From an uncultured Cocleimonas sp. (GTDB taxonomy: Bacteria; Pseudomonadota; Gammaproteobacteria; Thiotrichales; Thiotrichaceae), in contig CALJIH010000230.1 of NCBI GenBank assembly GCA_937974135.1, forward strand, positions 1 through 12,262: a DNA stretch of 12,262 nt, in the 5' to 3' direction. Below, one piece after another: positions 6,817 through 12,262 of this stretch (position 1 is its first letter; the number at the start of each line of letters is the position of its first letter). The position numbers and the translations under genes were made by a program. Under the pieces are notes generated by a model that was given only the letters and a program-made list of their open reading frames with translations, was not told the origin of the DNA and searched no databases.

Positions 6817-6892
6817 GTACCCAGAGTATAAGAACTCTATTATGCTTATTGCGAGATAGGCAAAATCAAAAGAGAAGTTTTATTGATTTCTC

Positions 6893-6964
6893 ACCAGCGC
6901 ATTGAATATTGTTTACCTCTTCTTCCTCCTGGCAATATTCAATAATGCGCTGGTTTTTGTTTTT
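6893..6964 (+). ncRNA. Candidate small RNA 3' end or purM leader terminator
   Basis: ACCAGCGCAT plus TGAATATTG (6893-6911) pair with CAATATTCA plus ATGCGCTGGT (6933-6954), 19 bp interrupted by a 3-nt ATA bulge on the right side. The stem is followed directly by TTTTTGTTTTT (6954-6964), the signature of Rho-independent termination. The 21-nt loop is almost all pyrimidine (CCTCTTCTTCCTCCT), and CCTCCT equals the anti-Shine-Dalgarno sequence of 16S rRNA, so an RNA with this loop could pair with ribosome sites on mRNAs. A small GAGAA/TTCTC stem (6872-6892) precedes it. The 5' end is not defined; the transcript may begin around 6820-6850. It ends 132 bp before purM, so a termination leader for purM is the alternative. 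Confidence 0.5.
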
Positions 6965-6982
6965 GGGATTCATCAAATCATT

Positions 6983-7001
6983 AAAGACCCCCCCTACTTT
7001 T
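6983..7001 (+). repeat. Interspersed C-run repeat, copy 3
   Basis: It reads AAAGACCCCCCCTACTTTT: the CA of GACA is altered and the run is seven C. The C-rich strand is on the sense strand of purM, 95 bp upstream of its start and 18 bp after the hairpin's T tract. Confidence 0.8.
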
Positions 7002-7043
7002 ATCCTGTTATTCAATAAAGATTCAGTAATAAAAAAGAATAAA

Positions 7044-7052
7044 TGTTAGAAT
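7044..7052 (+). promoter_or_regulatory. Candidate extended -10 promoter for purM
   Basis: TG-T-TAGAAT is an extended -10 element (TGn plus 5/6 hexamer). TTCAGT at 7022-7027 is a poor, 19-bp-distant -35, as extended -10 promoters tolerate. A start near 7059 gives a 38-nt leader. Confidence 0.4.
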
Positions 7053-7096
7053 CGCTTTTTTAATTCCCCCAACATATAAATCCTAAGTTTCTGATT

Positions 7097-8137
7097 ATGG
7101 CTAACACAAATACTCCTCTTACTTATCGTGATTCTGGTGTCGACATAGACACGGGCAATGCTTTAATAGACCGCATCAAACCGCATACTAAACGTACAAC
7201 TCGTCCAGAAGTGATGGGCGGGCTTGGTGGTTTTGGTGGTCTTATGTCATTACCTCAAGGCTATAAAGAACCGATATTAGTTTCGGGTACAGACGGTGTT
7301 GGTACCAAACTAAAACTCGCCATTGATGCAGGAATTTACGACACGATTGGCGTGGATTTAGTCGCTATGTGTGTCAACGATATTATCGTGACTGGCGCAG
7401 AACCTTTATTCTTTTTAGATTATTACGCAACCGCAAAATTAGATAACGATATCGCAGAAGATGTAATCAAAGGTATCGCAGATGGTTGTGTTCAATCAGG
7501 TGCTGCCCTTATCGGTGGTGAAACAGCGGAAATGCCAGGTATGTATGCCAAAGGGGATTTTGATCTTGCAGGTTTTAGTGTGGGCGTTGTCGAAAAAGAT
7601 GAAATTCTTGATCCCAGTAATATTGAAAATGGTAATCTTTTGATTGGCTTAGCATCAACTGGGGCACATTCAAATGGCTACTCATTAATTCGTAAAGTAC
7701 TCGAGGTGAGTGGTGCATCATTATCGGATGAATTTGATGGCAGAACCCTTGGCGAAGCATTAATCGCACCCACTAAAATCTATGTGAAATCAATATTATC
7801 AGGGTTAAAGAAGCACAAAATAAACGCCCTCGCTCACATTACCGGTGGTGGCTTAACTGAAAACCTTCCGCGTGTTATGGCTGATAACAGTAAAGGCGTA
7901 ATTAAGCTGAATAGCTGGGACAAACCAGCGGTATTCGACTGGTTACAAGAACAAGGAAACATAGAAGAACAAGAAATGCTACGTACATTTAACTGCGGTA
8001 TTGGCATGGTCGTCGTGGTTGATAAAACCGACGCCGATGCGATTCAAGCGCATTTTAAAAATGAAGGTATTGATAATTGGATAATCGGATCTATCGAAAG
8101 TTCTGATCAAGCTGAACCGCATGTCGAATACGCTTAA
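7097..8137 (+). CDS. purM: Phosphoribosylformylglycinamidine cyclo-ligase (AIR synthetase)
   Basis: A complete 346-residue PurM, the usual family length. It closes the imidazole ring of FGAM with ATP to give 5-aminoimidazole ribonucleotide in de novo purine synthesis. Family motifs are LTYRDSGVDIDTGNALIDRI at the N-terminus (8-27), VSGTDGVGTKLKLA (62-75), GVDLVAMCVNDIIVTGAEPL (85-104), GGETAEMPGMY (140-150) and LAHITGGGLTENLPRV in the C-terminal domain. The ATG is followed directly by the expected N-terminus, although the ribosome site is weak. purN follows after 34 bp, the standard gammaproteobacterial order. Its promoter region carries the palindrome, hairpin and repeat described separately. 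Confidence 0.97.
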   Translation: MANTNTPLTYRDSGVDIDTGNALIDRIKPHTKRTTRPEVMGGLGGFGGLMSLPQGYKEPILVSGTDGVGTKLKLAIDAGIYDTIGVDLVAMCVNDIIVTGAEPLFFLDYYATAKLDNDIAEDVIKGIADGCVQSGAALIGGETAEMPGMYAKGDFDLAGFSVGVVEKDEILDPSNIENGNLLIGLASTGAHSNGYSLIRKVLEVSGASLSDEFDGRTLGEALIAPTKIYVKSILSGLKKHKINALAHITGGGLTENLPRVMADNSKGVIKLNSWDKPAVFDWLQEQGNIEEQEMLRTFNCGIGMVVVVDKTDADAIQAHFKNEGIDNWIIGSIESSDQAEPHVEYA

Positions 8138-8171
8138 ATTATGATGACAACAATCAAATACTGAGAAATAC

Positions 8172-8813
8172 GTGTTCAAAATAGTCGTTCTAATTTCAGG
8201 TGGTGGCAGTAATTTACAAGCCATCATTGATCATATTCAGGCTGGAAACATCAACGCAGAAATATCTGCCGTGATTAGCAATAAAGCCGATGTATTGGGG
8301 CTTGAACGCGCCGCAACAGCCGGTATCGATCATCACGTTTTAGATCACACTATTTTTGCTAGCCGTGAAGCATTTGATGAGAGTCTTGCGCAAATTATTG
8401 AAAGTTACGAGCCAGATCTGATTGTTCTTGCTGGTTTTATGCGTATTTTAAGCGATGGCTTTGTCAACAAATTCCAAGGAAAACTAATCAATATACACCC
8501 TGCTTTACTTCCGAAATTTAAAGGTTTAGATACGCATCAACGTGCATTAGATGCTGACGAAAAAGAACACGGTGCGAGTGTGCATTTTGTGATTCCTGAA
8601 CTTGATGCGGGGACCGTAATCATTCAGGGTATCGTACCAGTGAAATCAGATGATACCGCTGATGCATTACAACAACGCGTGCATAAAATTGAACACGTTA
8701 TATACCCGCAAGCGGTTAAGTATTTAGCTGAAGAGGGGTTAACTTTAAAAAACGGCCATTTATATCATCAAGGTAAAACACTGTTAGAACCGTTTAAAGA
8801 ATATTTAGATTAA
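8172..8813 (+). CDS. purN: Phosphoribosylglycinamide formyltransferase
   Basis: A complete 213-residue PurN, which transfers a formyl group from 10-formyltetrahydrofolate to GAR in de novo purine synthesis. The phosphate-binding loop is SGGGSNLQAI (9-18). Catalytic residues are seen as N107 and H109 in NIHPALLP and D145 in ELDAG, matching N106, H108 and D144 of the E. coli enzyme. The start is GTG, immediately before the conserved FKIVVLISG strand; a GAGA stretch lies a few bases upstream. It is 34 bp after purM, so the two form an operon. Repeat copy 4 lies 9 bp after its stop. Confidence 0.96.
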   Translation: MFKIVVLISGGGSNLQAIIDHIQAGNINAEISAVISNKADVLGLERAATAGIDHHVLDHTIFASREAFDESLAQIIESYEPDLIVLAGFMRILSDGFVNKFQGKLINIHPALLPKFKGLDTHQRALDADEKEHGASVHFVIPELDAGTVIIQGIVPVKSDDTADALQQRVHKIEHVIYPQAVKYLAEEGLTLKNGHLYHQGKTLLEPFKEYLD

Positions 8814-8822
8814 ATACTCTTT

Positions 8823-8845
8823 AAAAAAGACACCCCCCTACTTTT
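8823..8845 (+). repeat. Interspersed C-run repeat, copy 4, within an 8-bp inverted repeat
   Basis: The consensus core GACACCCCCCTAC lies between purN and a convergent gene. Here the flanks extend the symmetry: CTTTAAAA (8819-8826) and TTTTAAAG (8842-8849) form an 8-bp stem with the C-rich core in the loop. It may help end both convergent transcripts. Confidence 0.85.
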
Positions 8846-8870
8846 AAAGGATTTTGATTTCAATTACTTT

Positions 8871-9266
8871 CTAATCTGGCACACCTTGCCACAATAACTC
8901 ATAACCCAACTCATGAGTGCTATCGCAAAAAGTCCCAAGGTGATCAAATTTCTCTTTAAAAGTAGCATCAGCATGTGATTTCTCATGTTGCTCAAATGAC
9001 TTCCAATACGTCACTATCACAAGATCATGCGGTGTTTCACCTTCTGGAACAGGTGCTCCAACAGAACCTTCAGCAGAAATAAATCCTGCATTTTTAAAGA
9101 CTTGTCCCGCTATAAAACCACCATCATCATTACCATAGGTATCTTTAACCACATTGCACATTTCGCCCAAAGCTAATTCAACATCATCTATGGTTACCCC
9201 TTCTTTCAGGTTAATGACATTGAATAACATGACACTATCAAACGGAATTTCTATTGGATGGAACAT
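8871..9266 (-). CDS. Small protein, probably dimeric alpha/beta-barrel (ABM-like)
   Basis: A 131-residue soluble protein that I do not recognise by name. The pattern of a starting beta-strand (SVMLFNVINL, 11-20), a long helix, then strands (GFISAEGSV) and DLVIVTYWKSFEQHEKSH (81-98) is like antibiotic-biosynthesis-monooxygenase or Dabb-type domains. In these, a beta-strand ending in a tryptophan before a short helix is common. No catalytic residue can be assigned. A good ribosome site, GAGGA seven bases before the ATG, supports the start. It follows the CysB-like gene on the same strand by 73 bp and converges on purN. It may have its own promoter in that 73-bp AT-rich gap, or be read through from the regulator. 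Confidence 0.7.
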   Translation of the reverse strand: MFHPIEIPFDSVMLFNVINLKEGVTIDDVELALGEMCNVVKDTYGNDDGGFIAGQVFKNAGFISAEGSVGAPVPEGETPHDLVIVTYWKSFEQHEKSHADATFKEKFDHLGTFCDSTHELGYELLWQGVPD

Positions 9267-9339
9267 TGTACAATCCTCATATAATCTATATTAGAAGATG
9301 ATAATATACCCTAAAACATTTAAACAAACATACTCCTAA

Positions 9340-10236
9340 TTACATATTTGCATTACCGTGTTTCACTAAAATCTCTATAAACTCTTCTAAGTAAGACTTC
9401 AAGAATTTGCTTTTTACATAGGCCGCTGTAGTGGTCGAATTAGGAAAAAACTCACTCATATCCCTGAGTACTAAATCGTCATTAGACTGATCTTCAAATG
9501 CCATTTTTGCAATAATCCCCGCGCCAAAACCAAGCTTTACATAGCTTTTAATTACATCCGTGTCTGTCGCCGCAAAAGTAATATTGGTATTTATATTACG
9601 CGCTTCAAAAGCCTCTTGAATTTTAGTGCGACCAGTAAAACCAAACACATAGGTCAAAAGAGGATATTCAGCGATACGTTCTAAACTAAGCTTACCTTTG
9701 GATAAAGGATGGTCATGCGGAACCACTAAAGCATGATTCCAGTCGTAGCACTTATGCGTGATTAAATCAGAATGTTCCTGTAACTCTTCGGTACAGACCG
9801 CAATATCCGCCTCACGTTTATGCAGCATCTCTACTAACTGAGCAGGATTACCCTGAAAGAAGTGAATTTTCACTTTGGGATATTTTTCGCGAAATTCATT
9901 GATCACGCTAGGTAGAAAATACTTTGCTTGGGTATGCGTGGTTGCCAGTCTTAATTCGCCAATTCTTGCATCTCGATGATCATCAGCAATCGCACGAATG
10001 TTTTCTAGTGCAAGCTCCATCTCATCAATTTCATCGACAAGGTCTAAACAGAGTGGCGTCGGTGCTTCGAGCCTTTTACCTTTGCGTACAAAAAGTGGCA
10101 TGCCGAGCTCTTCTTCTAACAAGCTTAATTGACGACTAACCGCAGATTGGACAACGAAAGTTTGCTTCGCAGCCTCACTAATATTGAGTCCGTTATTCAG
10201 CAGTATTTTTAATAATTGGAGTTGCGTTATTTTCAT
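9340..10236 (-). CDS. cysB: CysB-like LysR-family transcriptional regulator
   Basis: A 298-residue LysR-type regulator. The winged helix-turn-helix is at about 1-60 (NISEAAKQTFVVQSAVSRQL, 18-37). The effector domain carries CysB/Cbl hallmarks: TTHTQ (99-103, the sulfate or O-acetylserine pocket in CysB), CYDWNHALVVPHDHPL, TYVFGFTGR (195-203) and ATDTDVIKSYVKLGFGAG. CysB activates sulfate-assimilation genes in response to acetylserine. Divergence from cysJ, 146 bp away, fits control of that operon. It is about 25 residues shorter than E. coli CysB at the C-terminus. Cbl or another CysB-type paralogue cannot be excluded. A dyad between the two genes is a candidate operator. No Shine-Dalgarno sequence is obvious. 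Confidence 0.85.
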   Translation of the reverse strand: MKITQLQLLKILLNNGLNISEAAKQTFVVQSAVSRQLSLLEEELGMPLFVRKGKRLEAPTPLCLDLVDEIDEMELALENIRAIADDHRDARIGELRLATTHTQAKYFLPSVINEFREKYPKVKIHFFQGNPAQLVEMLHKREADIAVCTEELQEHSDLITHKCYDWNHALVVPHDHPLSKGKLSLERIAEYPLLTYVFGFTGRTKIQEAFEARNINTNITFAATDTDVIKSYVKLGFGAGIIAKMAFEDQSNDDLVLRDMSEFFPNSTTTAAYVKSKFLKSYLEEFIEILVKHGNANM

Positions 10237-10283
10237 TTATATACAATTTGATAAATCTGGATGCACTTTATATATGTTTTTTT

Positions 10284-10309
10284 GTGATAAAACTAGCTAA
10301 TTTTATCAC
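10284..10309. promoter_or_regulatory. Perfect 9-bp dyad between cysB-like gene and cysJ, candidate operator
   Basis: GTGATAAAA and TTTTATCAC are perfect inverted repeats around 8 bp. The site lies 47 bp before the regulator ATG and 73 bp before the cysJ ATG, roughly -50 to -75 from a cysJ start near 10361. That is the position expected for LysR-type activation. The half-sites start like CRP sites, but the spacing is too long for CRP. Confidence 0.5.
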
Positions 10310-10348
10310 TTTTAAAGAAGTTTATCGTACGCAATAATAAACTCAACT

Positions 10349-10354
10349 TAAAAT
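10349..10354 (+). promoter_or_regulatory. Possible -10 element of cysJ
   Basis: TAAAAT lies 28 bp before the cysJ ATG, with no good -35 partner, as expected of an activator-dependent promoter. AAAGAAG at about 10370-10376 serves as a weak ribosome site. Confidence 0.3.
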
Positions 10355-10382
10355 TATGCTGAATAGCTAAAGAAGATTAAAC

Positions 10383-12176
10383 ATGACTTTACTGAACCAA
10401 CAACAAATTGAAAAAGTATCTGCCGCTGTAGATGGTCTAGATCCGATGCAACTTGCTTGGGTGAGTGGTTATTTTTCTGGGCTTTCAGCGCAATCCACAA
10501 ATGGTTTGCCAGTTGGTAGTAATGATTCACTCTCTCAAGCCGTACCTAATACAGCCACTTCAGAAAAGATAACTGTACTTTACGGAAGCCAAACAGGCAA
10601 TAGTAAAGGTATTGCAGAATCTCTACACACTGCGTTAGAGCTAAACGGCAACCAAGCGGAACTGAAGAATTTATTAGATTACCGACCACAACAATTAAAA
10701 AAAGAACAAAAAGTTATCGTGGTTATTAGTACCCAAGGTAACGGTGAAGCACCTGATGAAGCACTAGGTTTTTACAAATACATCACTGGTGATCGTGCAC
10801 CAAAACTAGAAAATTTAGAATTCGCGGTACTTGGTTTAGGTGATTCTAGTTACGACGATTATTGTCAAACTGGTAAAGACGTTGACGCCGCATTAGAAAA
10901 ATTAGGTGCGACACGTTTTCATGACCGTATAGATGTTGATCTTGATTTTGAAGATGATGTTATCGTTTGGAAAAAAGATATCCTCAGCAAGACAGAGCCA
11001 AAAAGTGACACGGTAGTAAGCTTCGCGCCTAAATTAAATACGCCAGCTCCAGCATTGGAAACCTTTACTGAAGCGAATCCTTATCAAGCTGAAATCTTAA
11101 ACGTACTTGATTTAACCACGGCAGAGTCTACACAAAATGCATATCACATTGAGTTAGCCATTGAAGACTCTGGCTTACATTATGAAGCGGGAGATATTTT
11201 AGCTGTATTACCCGATAACCAAGATGAGTTGGTTGATGCCTTGATCAACACTTTAAATTTTGATGATAATGAGATCGTTAGCCTAAAGAAAGGGCAATTC
11301 GAATTACGTACAGCCTTTAAACACCATCTAGAAATTAGCAACTTAACAGCTAACGTGGTTAAAACCTACGCAAGCTTCATCAAGTCAGACTCACTACAAA
11401 CGTTGATAGAGGATAAAGAGGCATTGAAAGATTATTTGGATGGCTCTGACTTACTCAATCTGGTCACTGACTTCCCTGGCGAGATTTCAACACAAGATTT
11501 AATGGCTAGTTTACGTCCTCTTATTTCACGTCAATATTCAATCGCAAGTAGCGAGAATATTCACGAAGATGAAGTGCATATCTTAATTAAACCTGTGGCA
11601 TACACAAAAGGCGAAGACCAAAGAAAACACCTAGGTGTGGCATCTAATTGGCTTAAAGATAAGCAAGCGGGCGATACTGTGCCAGTACATATCAAACCAA
11701 ACAACAGCTTTAAACTACCTGAAAATAATGATGACAAAATCATTATGATCGGCGCAGGTACTGGTGTAGCTCCATTCAGAAGCTTTCTATACGAACGTGA
11801 AAACCAAGGTGCGGACGGCAATAGCTGGTTATTCTTTGGCGAGCAACGCTTTAGAAGCGACTTTTTATACCAAACAGAGTGGCAGAAGTTTTTAAAAGAT
11901 GGCACGCTGGAGAAAATGAATGTTGCTTTCTCACGCGATCAAGAAGAGAAAGTCTATATTCAGCATAAGCTCCTTGAAGAAGCGGCTAGTGTGTATGAAT
12001 GGATTGAACAAGGCGCTACGCTGTATATCTGTGGTGATATCAATAATCTGGCAAAAGATGTTCATAACACGCTGGTTCAAATAATCTCTGAGCAATCAGG
12101 TAAATCACTTGAAGACGCTGAAGCACAACTAGACGATATGAAGATCAGCAAGAAATATCAACGCGACGTATATTAA
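10383..12176 (+). CDS. cysJ: NADPH-sulfite reductase flavoprotein subunit (alpha)
   Basis: A complete 597-residue CysJ, almost the length of the E. coli protein (599). It passes electrons from NADPH through FAD and FMN to the sirohaem subunit CysI, which reduces sulfite to sulfide. Order of domains: CysJ-type N-terminus with QLAWVSGYFSGLS (23-35); flavodoxin domain with FMN loop YGSQTGNSKG (67-76), STQGNGEAPDEA and LGLGDSSYDDYCQTGKD; a linker and connecting domain; FAD motif RQYSIAS (383-389); NADPH motif GAGTGVAPFR (457-466); ICGD (549-552); and the family C-terminus KKYQRDVY. It is divergent from a CysB-like regulator. cysI normally follows, but only 86 bp remain in the window. Confidence 0.97.
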   Translation: MTLLNQQQIEKVSAAVDGLDPMQLAWVSGYFSGLSAQSTNGLPVGSNDSLSQAVPNTATSEKITVLYGSQTGNSKGIAESLHTALELNGNQAELKNLLDYRPQQLKKEQKVIVVISTQGNGEAPDEALGFYKYITGDRAPKLENLEFAVLGLGDSSYDDYCQTGKDVDAALEKLGATRFHDRIDVDLDFEDDVIVWKKDILSKTEPKSDTVVSFAPKLNTPAPALETFTEANPYQAEILNVLDLTTAESTQNAYHIELAIEDSGLHYEAGDILAVLPDNQDELVDALINTLNFDDNEIVSLKKGQFELRTAFKHHLEISNLTANVVKTYASFIKSDSLQTLIEDKEALKDYLDGSDLLNLVTDFPGEISTQDLMASLRPLISRQYSIASSENIHEDEVHILIKPVAYTKGEDQRKHLGVASNWLKDKQAGDTVPVHIKPNNSFKLPENNDDKIIMIGAGTGVAPFRSFLYERENQGADGNSWLFFGEQRFRSDFLYQTEWQKFLKDGTLEKMNVAFSRDQEEKVYIQHKLLEEAASVYEWIEQGATLYICGDINNLAKDVHNTLVQIISEQSGKSLEDAEAQLDDMKISKKYQRDVY

Positions 12177-12201
12177 TTAATCCTAATTATATTTATAGTA
12201 T

Positions 12202-12222
12202 AAAAGACACCCCCCCACTTTT
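12202..12222 (+). repeat. Interspersed C-run repeat, copy 5
   Basis: It reads A-run, GACACCCCCCCAC, T-run: the T of TAC is a C, giving seven C. It lies 25 bp after the cysJ stop with the C-rich strand on the sense strand of cysJ. Confidence 0.8.
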
Positions 12223-12230
12223 GAATGATA

Positions 12231-12257
12231 TTACGTTTTTGTTGTTTAAAAACGTAA
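12231..12257. terminator. 10-bp hairpin after cysJ and repeat copy 5
   Basis: TTACGTTTTT and AAAAACGTAA form a perfect 10-bp stem with a 7-nt loop (GTTGTTT). No U tract follows on the plus strand before the window ends, so it may be a processing or attenuation hairpin rather than a terminator, or an operator for the next gene. Confidence 0.4.
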
Positions 12258-12262
12258 ATAGA

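Larger units (their letters stand above)
6634..7096. other. 463-bp divergent control region between tas-like gene and purM
   Basis: No protein-coding gene is supported. In order it holds a 26-bp palindrome (6771-6796), a possible promoter (6787-6816), a small dyad AGAGT-N6-ACTCT (6823-6838), a large terminator-like hairpin with a C/U-rich loop (6893-6964), repeat copy 3 (6983-7001), and a candidate purM promoter (7044-7052). I saw no PurR box of the E. coli type. Confidence 0.6.

Noticed and set aside
7979..8227. An 82-codon minus-strand frame across the purM-purN junction
   Set aside because: It overlaps the 3' end of purM and the start of purN, both certain, and its product looks like no known protein.
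10284..10309. CRP or FNR site between the cysB-like gene and cysJ
   Set aside because: TGTGAT and ATCAC are present but separated by 14 bp instead of about 6 bp, so one dimer could not bind in the usual way.
11561..11905. A 114-codon minus-strand frame inside cysJ
   Set aside because: It lies opposite highly conserved CysJ motifs, has no family resemblance and no ribosome site; it is a shadow of cysJ.
1867..12222. The five repeats as a CRISPR array
   Set aside because: Copies are kilobases apart, one is inverted, and there are no regular spacers or cas genes.

Overview
The window reads as AT-rich (roughly 35-40% GC by eye) gammaproteobacterial chromosome. The case rests on the set of orthologues: a YaeH/DUF3461 protein, a Tas-type aldo/keto reductase, a purM-purN pair, and a CysB-like LysR regulator divergent from cysJ. 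Gene density is ordinary. There is no phage, IS transposase, CRISPR array, tRNA or rRNA. I cannot name the genus.

Layout. 1-1512: the 3' end of a class II aldolase gene followed by a mandelate-racemase-type enolase-superfamily gene, apparently a small sugar-acid operon entering from the left. 1513-1941: a 429-bp gap with a possible 24-residue membrane peptide gene, a hairpin and repeat copy 1. 1942-3465: a B12-binding-type radical SAM protein with a GTG start. 3466-4095: a small His-rich lipoprotein gene with a dyad in front and a strong hairpin behind. 4096-5100: yaeH-like gene plus a six-helix membrane protein resembling an ECF S component (cobalamin-type). 5121-6630 (minus): a VOC-family protein and the Tas-like reductase. 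6631-7096: a divergent control region with a 26-bp palindrome, a terminator-like hairpin whose loop is C/U-rich, and repeat copy 3. 7097-8813: purM-purN, de novo purine synthesis. 8871-9266 (minus): a small protein, probably of the dimeric alpha/beta-barrel class. 9340-12176: CysB-like regulator (minus) and cysJ (plus) diverging around a perfect 9-bp dyad; cysI would be expected just beyond the right edge but is not in view.

The most distinctive feature is a short interspersed repeat, core GACACCCCCCTAC between an A run and a T run, present five times in 12 kb. All copies are intergenic, and the C-rich strand always matches the transcribed strand of at least one adjoining gene. Its complement begins GTAG followed by a G run, which recalls REP elements mobilised by RAYT transposases, but no transposase is present here. 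Second in interest is the hairpin at 6893-6964, which could be a small RNA or a purM leader terminator presenting an anti-Shine-Dalgarno-like loop. No wholly new multi-gene system is evident.
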